DNA of 64,000 nt from an uncultured Rhodopila sp. (GCA_903851415.1 CAINOE010000022.1:36023-100022); one strand, 5' to 3'; positions 1 through 10,146 are shown, counted from the stretch's first letter. Notes: generated by a model not told the origin, from the letters alone. Numbers and translations are program-made.

Positions 1-3000
1 GATGCGCCCGATCGCCTGGTGTCGCTGAACCCGCCGAAGCCGGGCGCGTGGACCTGGCTCGGCCCGAAGACACTGCAATTCCGCCCCGCCGAACCCTGGG
101 AGCCGTTGCGGCGAGAGGTGGTGACGCTGGATGGCACCGCGACGACGCTGGTGCCGCTGCTGCCGGTGCCCACCGCCACGGGGCCGGCCAACAGCGACAC
201 CGGCACCGCCGATCTCGACACGATCGCACTGCAATTCGACCAGCCGGTCGAAATCGATGCCCTCGCGCGGCTGCTCACCATCGAGCTACGAGCCCAGGCC
301 GCCATGGGTGGCGAGCCATCGCAGGTGCTGACGGCGACGGATTTCACCCTGCGTCCGTTGGAACGGAGCGGCCGTGGCGACAAGCAAACCATTGTCGTGA
401 CGCTGCGGCAGCCGATCCCGGACGGCCAGGTCGCGACGTTGCGGCTGCGCCTGTCGGACGAGCCAGGCCTGGATGACCCGATCTTCGATCTGCCGATCAA
501 GAGCGCCCTGCCGTTCAAGCTGCGCTACGCGCAATGCAACCCCGGATTCTACTGGAACATGGCGGTCGACACCATCGCGCACTGCCATCCTGTCCGCGAT
601 ACTCCCGCCCCGCGCGGCATCACCCTACAGTTCACCGCCGTGCCTGAGATGCCCGACATCGTCAAGGCGCGCGACATCCTGCGCGTCACGCCGCCGGTCG
701 ACGGCATGAACGTGAGCGTGGGCATCGGCGGTGACAAAGAGCTGCGGATCACCGGTCACTTCGCCGCCGACCAGGTCTACAGCCTCCAGGTCGCCGCCGG
801 AGCCCTGCATGATGCGCGCGGCCGGTCTCTGTCTGAAGCAATCACCTGGCGCTTCAATTTCGAGGCTGACGTACCGGCGCTGGATTGGGACGTGCCGCAA
901 GGCATCGTCGAACGGCTCGGGCCGCAGATGGTCCCGCTGCGCGGCCGCGGCTATGACCGCGCCGACATCCGCGTGTATCCCATCGATCCGCTCAGCCGCG
1001 ACTTCTGGCCGTTCCCGCGCGCCGGCCTCACGACAAACGACGACACCGCGCCGCCGCTGCCGGGCAACGAGCCACCCCACTACACCGACTCGCAGCCGAT
1101 CGGCGGCGACGCCATGGCGGTTCGGATCGGCGCGCTGGGATCGCCGGCCGCCAGCGAACTGATGACCCTGCCGATCCACCGCGGCGGCGAGAATGCCAAG
1201 TTCGGGATTGATCTGGCGCCGGTGCTCGCGCGCGTCGCCGGAGCTCAGGCGCCCGGGACCTACCTGGTCGGACTGCGCGCGGTGGACGGACGCACCCGCC
1301 AATGGGCGCGGCTGCAGGTGACCGACCTGTCGCTGAGCACCGTCGATGAGGCGAGCCATGTTCGCTTCGTGGTCACCTCGCTCGCGACCGCGCAGCCCAT
1401 CGGCGGGGCCGAGATCCGGCTGGAGGGGCTGCGCGACGGGCATTTCGTCAGCCTCGCCCGGGGCGTCAGCGAGGCGGATGGAAGCTGGACCCTGGCCGCG
1501 CCGATTGCCCTCGGCCTGGACCGCGAGGAGTCGCAGATCCGCCGCATCGTGGTGGTGAAGGCGACCGACACGCTGGTGCTGGAGCCTCGCCGCGGCCCGC
1601 AGCAATACAGCGCCGAGGCCTGGACCAGGCCGGAGGAGCCGTGGCTCGGCTGGACGACGGACAAGGACCAGTCCGGCCGCCGTCCGGTCGCACAGACGCT
1701 GTGCCATGTCTTCACCGAGCGGCCGATCTACCGGCCGGAGGAACCCGTGCTGATCGCCGGCATCGTGCGGCGCTACCAGGCGGGCGCGCTGACTTATGCC
1801 TCTGGCACCGGACAGGTCCTGGTGACCGGACCCGGCGAACAGGAATGGCGGCTGCCCGTCACCTTGGACGAAATCGGCGGCTTCCATGTGAAGTTCGACC
1901 AGAAGACCGAGGCGACCGGCGACTACGCCATCGAGTACCAGCCTAAGGACGGCCACGGCTGCGGCGCCGTGACAGTGAAGAAGGAGGCGTATCGCCTGCC
2001 GACGTTCGAGGTGGTGCTGAACGGCCCGGCTCATACGCCGCTCGATGCGCCGTTCCAGGTCGATCTGCTGGCCCGTTTCTTCGCCGGGGGCTTGCTCAGC
2101 GACCGTCCGATCACCTGGCGGGTGACGCAGTATCCGTATGTTTGGGCGCCCCCCGGCCGCGAGGGTTTTCTGTTCTCCTCGGACAGCCGGTTCTCCGGCG
2201 ACAGCAACTTCCGCACCACGCCGGTGCTGAGCCGCGAGACCAAGACCGACGCCGGCGGTTCGGCGCAGTTGACGCTGGACCCGACGATCGAGCCGACGGC
2301 GCAGCCGCGGCAGTACCTGGTCGAGGCTACGGTCACCGGCGACGACGACATCCAGGTCCGCGGGGTGCAGCGGGTAACCGCACTGCCGCCGTTTGTCCTG
2401 GGCGTGAAAGTGCCCCGCTACCTGCCCCGGGTGGGGGCAATCGATCCGGAGATCCTGGCGCTGGACGGCGACGGCAAGCCGTTGGCCGGGTTGGCGATGA
2501 CGGTGAAGCTGATCCACCGCCAGTGGAACTCGGTCCTGCAGGCCAGCGACTTCGCGCAAGGCTCGGCCAAGTACCAGACCCAGGTGATCGACGAGACGGT
2601 CGAGGAGCGGCATGTCAGCAGCACCGCGGAGGCGCTGGCGCAGCATTTCGCCGTCCCGGAGGCCGGCGTCTACCTGGTCGAAGTGACCGCCTCGGACAAA
2701 ATCGGACGCACCCAGACGGTGCGGGTCGACCTGTTCATGGCCGGCGATACCCCCGTGACCTGGCAGCACCCGCCTGCCGAGACGGTGACCGTCAGCACCG
2801 GCAAGGACCGCTACGATCCGGGCGAGACCGCGACCTTGCTGATCCAAAGCCCGTTCCAGACCGCCCGCGCGCTGGCGATCACGGAGGAACCGGAGGGACG
2901 GTTCCGCTATGACTGGGTGGACATCGCCAATGGCTTCGGGCGCTACGACGTGCCGGTGCGCAAGCAGCAGGTGCCGCGGCTGGCGGTGCATTTCCTGCTG

Positions 3001-5529
3001 ATGCGCGGGCGGCTGGCGACTCCGCCGGGGCCGATGGCGCCGTTCGACCAGGGCAAGCCGGTGACCCTGGCGGCCACCAAATGGGTCAACGTCAACCCGA
3101 CCGACAACCGGGTGATGGTCACCTTGGAGGCGCCGGAGCAGGCCCGCCCGGCGCAGGAGTTCGACCTGGTGCTGCATCTGGCGGACCCGGCCGGCCACCC
3201 GCTGGCGGGCGAGGCAACAGTGTGGATGGTGGACCAGGCGGTGCTCTCGCTGGCCAGGGAGCAGCCGCTGGACCCGATCCCCGCCTTCATCGTCGATCGG
3301 CCCACCAGGATGGCGGCACGCGACACGCGATCGATGGCGTTCGGCGTGATCCCGCTCAACGAGGCGCCGGGCGGCGATGAGGCGGGCGATTTCGGCATGG
3401 AGAACATCTCCGTCCGCAAGAATTTCACCCCGGTGCCGCTGTATGTGCCCCGGGTGAAGGTGGGCGCGGACGGGACGGCGCGGGTGCATGTGAAGCTGCC
3501 CGATTCGCTGACGGTGTTCATGCTGCGCGCCAAGGCGGTCAGCGGGCCGGACCGGTTCGGCTTCGGCGCCGGACAGATGAAAATCCGCCAGCCGGTGGTG
3601 GCGCAGCCGGCGCTGCCGCGGTTCGTGCGTCCCGGCGACGTGTTCACCGCGGGCCTCATCGGCCGCATCGTCGAAGGGCCGGGCGGAGCGGGCACGGCGG
3701 CGATATCGCTGGATCATCTGACCGTGCAGGGGACTCCGCAGCTTGCCGTGAACTGGGACGGCCAGCGCCCGGCCCGCACCGACTACACCGTCAGCGTGCC
3801 GGAACCGGCGGCCGGGACGACGACAGCGCGGGTGCGGTTCCTGCTGCAACGAACGGCGGACCGTGCGAGCGACGCGGTGCAGATCGACTTGCCGATCGAG
3901 CCGGACCGTCCGGCGGTGCACCGGCGCGAGCTGCTGGCGATCGGTCCGAACGGCGGGTTGGATGTTCCCGCGCTGGCGGAACCGGCGCGTCCGGCGAGCT
4001 ATGCGCGCACCGTCACGCTCGCCACGGACCCGGCAGTGCTGAAGCTGATCGCCGGGGCTGGCTTCCTGACGCGGCCGGCGGTGGGCGGAACCGAGCAGCG
4101 CATGGCGCTGGCTCAGGCGGAGCTGGCACTGATGCCGTTCACGCCGATACTCGATGCGGCCGGGCTGCGCGATCGGCTGGCCGGCGACGTCGCCCTGGCA
4201 TTGGCGGCCATGAAGCAGACAACCGACGACAACGGCCTGGTGGCGTTCTTCCCGCATGGCGATGGGTGCGTGTGGCTGACCGCCAGCGGCTACCGGTTGA
4301 TGGTGGCCGCGGCCCGGCTCGGTTTGCCGGTGGACAAGCCCACGATGGAGCGGATGGCGAAGGTGCTGACCGCGGCACTGCGCAGCGACTACCCGCATCT
4401 GCTCAGCCGCGAGGAGACTTATGAGCGGATCACCGCACTGATCGCTCTGGCCGACGGCGGACAGGCGTCCCCGGAATACGCCGGGGAGCTGGCCCGGCGG
4501 GCTCCGGTCCTGCGCACCGGCGGCCTGGCGGACGTCGCCAACGTGCTGGCGCGCCTGCCGGATGGCGACAGCCGCCTGCTGGCAAACGTGCTGGAGACTT
4601 TGTGGACGCGGGTGAATCTGCTCGCGCGCGAGGGCAAGCCTGTCTATGCCGGGCTGGCCGATACCGGCGGCAGTGCGCAGATCCTGCCGTCCGAGGCGCG
4701 CAGCCTGGCAGAAGTGACCGAGGCGGTGGCAACGGCCACCCCCGATGATCCGCGCCTGATGGTTCTGCGCACCGGACTGCTGGGATTGGCTGACGGCCAG
4801 GGCTGGGGCAGCACCAACGCCACGGCCGCCGCCCTGCGCGCGCTGGCCGCGGCGTGGCGCGCGCCGGACGCGCCGGTGTCGGCAACGATCGCGATGCCGT
4901 CCGGGCCGGTGACCGGGACACTGGACAAGACGCATCCGCTGCTTCAGGCAACCAGCGGTTCGCCAGGGGCTGTCCATGTGCAGGCGCGGGCGGGACTCGC
5001 CGTGCTGGCGGGGACCGACTACGTCCCTGCCGAACCGGGCGCCGCCGCCCGGCCTGACCAGCATGGTTTCGCGCTGACCCGGACGCTGTTCCGCGTTCCC
5101 GCCGCGCAAGGTGCGGCGCAACCGCCTTTGGCCAGGATCGAGCCGGGTGCTGACGGGGCTGTCCATCTGGCTCCGGGCGACGTGGTGGAGGAATTGGACG
5201 AGGTGGTCACTCCCGAGGACCGTGCCCAGGTCGCGCTGCGTCTGCCGCTGGCCGCCGGGCTGGAGCCGCTGAATCCGGCGTTGGCGACAGCCACCGCGGA
5301 TGCCGCGCCGTCCGCTGGCCCGACCTTGGCGCCGTCGTATGCGGCGTACGGGGATGACGAGGTGGTGGCGGTCTGGCTATCCCTGCCGAAGGGGACGTAT
5401 GGATTGCGGACCCGCATGCGCGCGACCACGGCCGGCAGCTATACGCAACCTCCGGCGACGGCGGAGATGCTGTATCAGCCGGGTGTGTCGGCCGCGACGG
5501 GCGGACAGCGCGTCGTTGTGGGGCCATGA
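1..5529 (+). CDS. Bacterial alpha-2-macroglobulin family protein (5' partial)
   Basis: The reading frame is open from base 1, so the true start, and any signal peptide or lipobox, lies upstream of the window. At least 1842 residues are visible. They show the multi-domain MG architecture of bacterial alpha-2-macroglobulins (YfhM/ECAM-like), with bait and complement-like helical regions in the last third. In this family the protein sits in the periplasm, traps proteases and acts with PbpC, which lies two genes downstream. The thioester motif CxEQ, expected near bases 4087-4098, reads GGTEQ: the reactive cysteine is glycine. The protein therefore should not crosslink covalently to proteases, like the YfaS-type members. 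The family call is firm; the role in defence is inferred from family and neighbours. Confidence 0.93.
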   Translation, partial: DAPDRLVSLNPPKPGAWTWLGPKTLQFRPAEPWEPLRREVVTLDGTATTLVPLLPVPTATGPANSDTGTADLDTIALQFDQPVEIDALARLLTIELRAQAAMGGEPSQVLTATDFTLRPLERSGRGDKQTIVVTLRQPIPDGQVATLRLRLSDEPGLDDPIFDLPIKSALPFKLRYAQCNPGFYWNMAVDTIAHCHPVRDTPAPRGITLQFTAVPEMPDIVKARDILRVTPPVDGMNVSVGIGGDKELRITGHFAADQVYSLQVAAGALHDARGRSLSEAITWRFNFEADVPALDWDVPQGIVERLGPQMVPLRGRGYDRADIRVYPIDPLSRDFWPFPRAGLTTNDDTAPPLPGNEPPHYTDSQPIGGDAMAVRIGALGSPAASELMTLPIHRGGENAKFGIDLAPVLARVAGAQAPGTYLVGLRAVDGRTRQWARLQVTDLSLSTVDEASHVRFVVTSLATAQPIGGAEIRLEGLRDGHFVSLARGVSEADGSWTLAAPIALGLDREESQIRRIVVVKATDTLVLEPRRGPQQYSAEAWTRPEEPWLGWTTDKDQSGRRPVAQTLCHVFTERPIYRPEEPVLIAGIVRRYQAGALTYASGTGQVLVTGPGEQEWRLPVTLDEIGGFHVKFDQKTEATGDYAIEYQPKDGHGCGAVTVKKEAYRLPTFEVVLNGPAHTPLDAPFQVDLLARFFAGGLLSDRPITWRVTQYPYVWAPPGREGFLFSSDSRFSGDSNFRTTPVLSRETKTDAGGSAQLTLDPTIEPTAQPRQYLVEATVTGDDDIQVRGVQRVTALPPFVLGVKVPRYLPRVGAIDPEILALDGDGKPLAGLAMTVKLIHRQWNSVLQASDFAQGSAKYQTQVIDETVEERHVSSTAEALAQHFAVPEAGVYLVEVTASDKIGRTQTVRVDLFMAGDTPVTWQHPPAETVTVSTGKDRYDPGETATLLIQSPFQTARALAITEEPEGRFRYDWVDIANGFGRYDVPVRKQQVPRLAVHFLLMRGRLATPPGPMAPFDQGKPVTLAATKWVNVNPTDNRVMVTLEAPEQARPAQEFDLVLHLADPAGHPLAGEATVWMVDQAVLSLAREQPLDPIPAFIVDRPTRMAARDTRSMAFGVIPLNEAPGGDEAGDFGMENISVRKNFTPVPLYVPRVKVGADGTARVHVKLPDSLTVFMLRAKAVSGPDRFGFGAGQMKIRQPVVAQPALPRFVRPGDVFTAGLIGRIVEGPGGAGTAAISLDHLTVQGTPQLAVNWDGQRPARTDYTVSVPEPAAGTTTARVRFLLQRTADRASDAVQIDLPIEPDRPAVHRRELLAIGPNGGLDVPALAEPARPASYARTVTLATDPAVLKLIAGAGFLTRPAVGGTEQRMALAQAELALMPFTPILDAAGLRDRLAGDVALALAAMKQTTDDNGLVAFFPHGDGCVWLTASGYRLMVAAARLGLPVDKPTMERMAKVLTAALRSDYPHLLSREETYERITALIALADGGQASPEYAGELARRAPVLRTGGLADVANVLARLPDGDSRLLANVLETLWTRVNLLAREGKPVYAGLADTGGSAQILPSEARSLAEVTEAVATATPDDPRLMVLRTGLLGLADGQGWGSTNATAAALRALAAAWRAPDAPVSATIAMPSGPVTGTLDKTHPLLQATSGSPGAVHVQARAGLAVLAGTDYVPAEPGAAARPDQHGFALTRTLFRVPAAQGAAQPPLARIEPGADGAVHLAPGDVVEELDEVVTPEDRAQVALRLPLAAGLEPLNPALATATADAAPSAGPTLAPSYAAYGDDEVVAVWLSLPKGTYGLRTRMRATTAGSYTQPPATAEMLYQPGVSAATGGQRVVVGP

Positions 5530-5595
5530 CGGGGCGGACCATGCCATGGGGCCACGGTCGCTGCCGCGCCACGGCCAAAGGGTCGAGGACTGAAC

Positions 5596-5916
5596 ATGCT
5601 GTATCGGATCGATAACGCTGTCGCCCACCCGGACCGCACCGTGACCGTGACCTGGTCGGACGGCGTCGCCGCCGTCGTGGATCTGAACCCGGTGATCGCG
5701 AGGGGGAATGTGTTCGCGCCCATGCAGGATGGTGCCTACTTCGTGGAGCACATGCGGATCGCGCCGGACCGTCCGGGCCTCGAATGGCCGAACCGCGTCG
5801 ATCTGTCAGCGGACGGGTTGCGGTTTCGAGCGTTTCCCGCCGAGGCTGAAGCCGAGTTCAGCGCGCCGGTTGCCCGAGCGGGCGCCGGGTCACCGGCGCT
5901 CGTTCCCGGGCCGTAA
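5596..5916 (+). CDS. DUF2442 domain-containing protein
   Basis: This 106-residue protein has the DUF2442 pattern: an N-terminal strand with WSDG, a VDLNPVI segment, a central F/Y-V-EH stretch and a late EWPNRVDLS motif matching the family's 'W.nG.D' signature. The family has no established biochemical function. It lies 66 bp after the macroglobulin gene and 39 bp before pbpC on the same strand, so the three are probably co-transcribed. DUF2442 proteins often accompany toxin-antitoxin-like DUF4160 genes, but no such partner is visible here. The last 25 residues (Ala/Gly/Pro-rich) are outside the domain. Confidence 0.75.
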   Translation: MLYRIDNAVAHPDRTVTVTWSDGVAAVVDLNPVIARGNVFAPMQDGAYFVEHMRIAPDRPGLEWPNRVDLSADGLRFRAFPAEAEAEFSAPVARAGAGSPALVPGP

Positions 5917-5955
5917 CCGCTCCCCGAATCACGCGATGAAGCCCAAGGGCCGCGC

Positions 5956-8148
5956 GTGACAGCAAACCTGGACGGGCCTTCGCCTTCGCACCGTTCGGCC
6001 GCCGTGACGCGGGTTCCCGGCCGGAGGAGAAGGCTTTCGTTCTCCGCTCTCGGCGCAATCCCCGCCCTTGCCCTCGCCATCACCTACGCAACCCGGGTCG
6101 CCGCAGATGCACATTTTTCCGCGCCGGCTCCCACCGCCTTCGTAACCGACCGCAACGGCACCTTCCTGACACAGGCGGGCCACATATCGACCCGCCCGGA
6201 CGGTGGACGTCAGGTGGAGTACGGCTACTGGCCAATCACCCCGCCGGACCCGGTGGTGCGCGCGACGCTCGCGCTGGAGGATCGGCGGTTCCGGTGGCAT
6301 CCCGGGGTCGATCCGCTCGCCGTCCTGCGTGCCGCCTGGCAACATCTCCGCGGCGGCCATCGTTCAGGCGCGTCCACGCTGGCGATGCAGGTGGCGCGCA
6401 TGCAGCATCCGCGGCCTCGCACATTGTGGGCCAAGGCGGTGGAGGCCGGGACGGCCGTGGCGCTGACCGTTCGCTACGGACGCGCGGCGATACTGGAGCA
6501 GTATCTCCGGCTGGCGCCCTACGGCGAGAACAGCCACGGCATCGCACATGCGGCGCGATGGTATTTCGACACCCCGGCCGGGGACTTGACCCCGGCGCAG
6601 GCGGCGCTGCTCTGCGGCATCCCGCAGGCACCGAGCCGACTCGCGCCGCGCGGCGCCGGGCTGCCACGGGCCGCCGCCCGTGCCCGGCTGGCGCTGAAGG
6701 CGGCTGAACTGCCGGCGGCCGAGCTGGCGCAGGCGCTTGCCGAACTGGATCATCTGGCGCCCGTGCCGGCGCCCCGCCGCCCGGCCTCGCTGCAGACGGT
6801 GCCGCGGCTTGAGGCGCTCGCGCGCGCCGCCGGCGGCACGCGCCTGCGGGCGACGCTGGATCTGCCGACGCAGGAGCAGGTCTCGCGGATGGCGGCGGCC
6901 CATCTGGCGGCATGGAAACGTTTCGGCGCGCAACAGGTGGCGGTGATGGTGGTCCGCCGCGGCAGCCGGGCGGTGCTGGTGGACGTGACATCCGCCGGCG
7001 GCGCCTCGCAACCGGGCGGCGCCATCGACTACACGACGGTGCTGCGCTCGCCCGGCAGCACGCTGAAGCCGTTCCTGTACGCACTGGCCCTGCAACGCGG
7101 TCTGATCGCGCCCCAGGACGTGCTGGCCGATCGGCCGGAGGGTGCGGGCGGGATCGCCAATGCCGATCATGACTTCCTGGGGCCGCTGCTGCCGCGCCAG
7201 GCGTTGGCGAACTCCCGCAATGTGCCCGCCACAAACCTGCTGCGCCGGCTTGGCTTGGCGGAGGGATTTGCCTTTCTGCGGCAGCTCGGGCTGCACCGGC
7301 TGGACGGTTCGCCGGAACGCTTCGGCCTGGCGATGGCCATCGGCGCCCTGCCGACAAGCCTGGAGCGGTTGATGCGGGCGTACGCCACGCTCGCAGAAGA
7401 CGGCATGGATGACGATCTGGCGTGGTTCGATGGCGCCGAACGGGACCCGCAGCGGCTGATCAGCGCGGACGCCGCCCGGCTGGTGGGACGCTTCCTCAGC
7501 GACCCGATGGCCCGGCTGCCGAGCTTTCCGCGTTACGGCTCATCCGAATTTCCGTTCGCCGTGGCGCTGAAGACCGGGACCTCGCTGGGCTACCGCGACG
7601 CGTGGACCATCGCATGGTCGCGCGCCTATCTGATCGGCGTTTGGGTGGGCCGCGCGGATGCCGGGCCGATGACGCGGCTCAGCGGCGCCCGAGCGGCCGC
7701 CGGGTTGGCGCAGGCGGTGATGCTGTGGCTGCATGGCGCCGGGCGCAACGACCTGATGGCAGGCGAACTCGCCGCCCCGGAAGGACGCCGCGAGACGGAG
7801 CTTTGCCCGGATGCGGCGTGCAGCCAGCGTCTGACCGAATGGGTCGATCCGGCAGTGCCGCCGCGCCCGGAGACCGGTAGCGCGCGTCTCGCCATCGTCC
7901 AACCGGAACCGGACAGCCATGTCTGGCGCAATCCTGACGCGCCGCCGGGGCTGAACCGGCTGGTGCTGCGCGCGACCGCCGCGCCGCCGATCGGCCAGAT
8001 CGTTTGGCTGGTCGATGGCCAGCCGGTCGCGGTGGGTGCGCCGGATGCGCCGCTGTTTTGGCGCATGGTCCCGGGGCGGCACCGGTTCCAGGTGCGGCTG
8101 CCGCTTCAGGACGACGCCTCCCGGCCGGTGACGGTTGTCGTGGAGTAG
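5956..8148 (+). CDS. pbpC: Penicillin-binding protein 1C
   Basis: A bifunctional peptidoglycan glycosyltransferase/transpeptidase of 730 residues, near the usual PBP1C length. A basic stretch and one membrane segment (about 28-48) precede a GT51 domain with catalytic Glu in LEDRRF (Glu108) and the GASTLAMQ motif. The transpeptidase carries all three signatures: STLK (Ser368), SRN (420-422) and KTG (539-541). A C-terminal BiPBP_C-type beta domain (about 640-730) is typical of PbpC. The gene follows the macroglobulin and DUF2442 genes, the same pairing as yfhM-pbpC in enterobacteria, where the pair is thought to repair and guard a breached envelope. The GTG start is chosen because it keeps the basic N-terminus; the exact start is uncertain. 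Confidence 0.95.
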   Translation: MTANLDGPSPSHRSAAVTRVPGRRRRLSFSALGAIPALALAITYATRVAADAHFSAPAPTAFVTDRNGTFLTQAGHISTRPDGGRQVEYGYWPITPPDPVVRATLALEDRRFRWHPGVDPLAVLRAAWQHLRGGHRSGASTLAMQVARMQHPRPRTLWAKAVEAGTAVALTVRYGRAAILEQYLRLAPYGENSHGIAHAARWYFDTPAGDLTPAQAALLCGIPQAPSRLAPRGAGLPRAAARARLALKAAELPAAELAQALAELDHLAPVPAPRRPASLQTVPRLEALARAAGGTRLRATLDLPTQEQVSRMAAAHLAAWKRFGAQQVAVMVVRRGSRAVLVDVTSAGGASQPGGAIDYTTVLRSPGSTLKPFLYALALQRGLIAPQDVLADRPEGAGGIANADHDFLGPLLPRQALANSRNVPATNLLRRLGLAEGFAFLRQLGLHRLDGSPERFGLAMAIGALPTSLERLMRAYATLAEDGMDDDLAWFDGAERDPQRLISADAARLVGRFLSDPMARLPSFPRYGSSEFPFAVALKTGTSLGYRDAWTIAWSRAYLIGVWVGRADAGPMTRLSGARAAAGLAQAVMLWLHGAGRNDLMAGELAAPEGRRETELCPDAACSQRLTEWVDPAVPPRPETGSARLAIVQPEPDSHVWRNPDAPPGLNRLVLRATAAPPIGQIVWLVDGQPVAVGAPDAPLFWRMVPGRHRFQVRLPLQDDASRPVTVVVE

Positions 8149-8800
8149 CTCGGATTGGTCCGCGCGCAACGGGCCGCAGGTGAGTCCCGGCACCGCCTCC
8201 GGCCCCGGCGACGACGCAGCCGGGCGGGTTCGGCGCGCCGCTGCCTCCAACGGCCACACCCGGGGCCCCCGAAGACGGCCGCGAGACAGTCGGACGAAAG
8301 TCCCGCCGAAACCCTGTTGCTGCGATGCAACCGCACCAGTTGACCTGAAAAAAGATCATGATACCGTGGCGCCAATACTGGGATACCGGCAAAGACAGTA
8401 CATGAATATCGGTGCGGCACTTGGGCGATTGTAGCAAGACCTTCCCGATGACCTCGCCTGCGGGCCGGCGCGCCGGCGGATGACGGGTGCATGACGTCTT
8501 ATACCGGTCCGCGATGAGAGCGACTCTTCCCGCAAACCGTCATGGCCCGGCTTGTCCGGGCCACCTATCGCCGCACGTGCCGAAACAGGTGGCCCGGACA
8601 AGCCGGGCCATAACGATCAGTGGCGGGCTTTGTGTCAAACTCAACGCGGATTGGTATTATCCTCTTCACACCCCGCGTTCTTCCCGAAATCCCATTTCCC
8701 GAGCCGCATCGGCGGCCGCGCGGACGGGCCATGCAAAGGCCGGACGGGCCGCGGCGCGAACGGCCCGGCCAATCAATGACTTCCACTCAGACGGACACCC
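8149..8800. other. Intergenic region between pbpC and radical SAM gene
   Basis: No convincing gene lies in these 652 bases; open frames on both strands lack start signals and protein-like composition. The region holds one full copy of the TIR-bounded palindromic element described separately. The remaining sequence shows no tRNA or obvious riboswitch. Confidence 0.6.
8501..8657. mobile_element. MITE-like palindromic element, copy 1 (full length)
   Basis: A 157-bp unit is bounded by 17-base imperfect terminal inverted repeats: ataccggtccgcgatga at the left and tcaacgcggattggtat at the right (14 of 17 match). Inside, a long palindrome (8539-8614) has arms of about 26 bases reading catggcccggcttgtccggg and its complement. 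Related full copies are at 16036-16194, 35618-35729 and 51494-51651. It encodes nothing and is consistent with a non-autonomous miniature transposon. Confidence 0.75.
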
Positions 8801-10126
8801 ATGCCCAGACTGTTGATCATCCAGGCCGCATGCTATCGCTCACGCGACGACCGCCGCCCGCTCCGAATCCGCAAGCGCAAGCTGATGGGTGCCGTGATGC
8901 CCTATCTCGCCGCTCTGGCGCCGCCCGGCTGGGACATCGCGCTGGTTGACGACGCGATCGAGGAGCCGGATTTCAACGCGGACGCGGACGTCGTCGCCAT
9001 CACCGCCCGCATGGTCACGTCGCTGCGCGCCTACGAGATCGCCGACAGGTTTCGCGCAAGGAAGATCCCCGTTCTGATGGGCGGCCCGCACGCGACGTTC
9101 TACGCCGATGAGATGGCCCAACACGCCGACGGCGTATGCATCGGGGAGGCGGAGGAGATCTTCCCGACGATGCTGGAGGACGCGGCGGCCGGGCGCCTGC
9201 GGCAATTCTATCAGCGCGAGACGGCCGCCAGCATGCAGGGAATGCCGACTCCGCGGTGGGATCTGCTCAAGCCGAAGGACTACGTGTTCTACCGGCCCGT
9301 CGTCATCCAGCAGTCGCGCGGCTGCCCCTATACCTGCGATTTCTGCGCCGAGCGCCGGCTGAACGGCGATTACGGCTACCGCGACCGCCCGGCCGAGGAA
9401 GTTGTCGAGGAAATCAGGAAGTCCGGCAGCCGCCACATCTTCTTCGCCGCCAGCCAGTTCGTCGGCCACAAGAAGCGGACGATGGAGCTGCTTGAGGCGC
9501 TGATCCCGCTGAAAATCCGCTGGTCGGCGCTGTTCTCGCCCCGTTTCGGACTGGACGCCGAGTTCCTCGACCTGGCGCAGAAATCCGGGCTGCTGCATGT
9601 GAACATGGGGATCGAGAGCATCTCCCAGGACACGTTGAAGACCATGCACAAGGAATTCAACAAATCCCACAGCTACTCCGACATGATCGGCAATCTCAAC
9701 AAGCGGAACATCAGCTTCTCGTTCAACTTCGTCTTCGGCGCGGATGCGGACGATCAAAGCATCTTCCCCGCGACGCTGGAGTTCCTGAAGGAGCACAAGG
9801 TCCCGGCGGCCTATTTCAACCTCCTGGTTCCGCTGCGCGGCACGCCGCTTTGGGACCGGATGAAGGGCGAGGACCGCATCATCGATGAGGCCAACATGGA
9901 ACGCTGGCCCGGCACCTTCTGCCACATCCTGCCGGCGCAGATGTCGAAGGAGCAGTTGGTGGATCAGGTGCGGAAGCTGCAGCGCGACTTCTACACGGTG
10001 CGCTCGATGGTGCAGCGTTTGCGGATTCCCCGCACGCAGGCGGATCTGGCATCCTGGAACGTGAACCTGACCCAGAGGAAAGTGGCGCTGAATTCCGATA
10101 GCATGTGCGAGTTCAGCGAATTCTGA
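8801..10126 (+). CDS. B12-binding-type radical SAM protein
   Basis: A 441-residue enzyme with an N-terminal cobalamin-binding-like Rossmann domain (about 1-145; motifs LMGGPHATF and DGVCIGEAE) followed by a radical SAM core. The cluster motif is CPYTCDFC, a CxxxCxxC that binds the 4Fe-4S cluster. The layout is that of class B/BchE-like enzymes such as HpnP, HpnJ and BchE, which methylate or rearrange unactivated carbons. The substrate cannot be named from sequence. The classic DxHxxG cobalamin-ligand motif is not seen, so B12 may be bound without a lower histidine ligand. An exported cupredoxin gene starts 20 bp downstream on the same strand and is probably co-transcribed. Confidence 0.85.
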   Translation: MPRLLIIQAACYRSRDDRRPLRIRKRKLMGAVMPYLAALAPPGWDIALVDDAIEEPDFNADADVVAITARMVTSLRAYEIADRFRARKIPVLMGGPHATFYADEMAQHADGVCIGEAEEIFPTMLEDAAAGRLRQFYQRETAASMQGMPTPRWDLLKPKDYVFYRPVVIQQSRGCPYTCDFCAERRLNGDYGYRDRPAEEVVEEIRKSGSRHIFFAASQFVGHKKRTMELLEALIPLKIRWSALFSPRFGLDAEFLDLAQKSGLLHVNMGIESISQDTLKTMHKEFNKSHSYSDMIGNLNKRNISFSFNFVFGADADDQSIFPATLEFLKEHKVPAAYFNLLVPLRGTPLWDRMKGEDRIIDEANMERWPGTFCHILPAQMSKEQLVDQVRKLQRDFYTVRSMVQRLRIPRTQADLASWNVNLTQRKVALNSDSMCEFSEF

Positions 10127-10146
10127 AACTGGTTTTCGAGGGGGGA

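Noticed and set aside
625..5166. Minus-strand open frame of 1513 codons opposite the macroglobulin gene
   Set aside because: It is the antisense shadow of a GC-rich gene; its composition (Arg/His/Gln/Pro-rich) and lack of any domain or start signal are typical of such shadows.
8539..8614. CRISPR-like repeats
   Set aside because: The repeated palindromes are dispersed over the window, not arrayed at regular spacing, and no cas gene is present.
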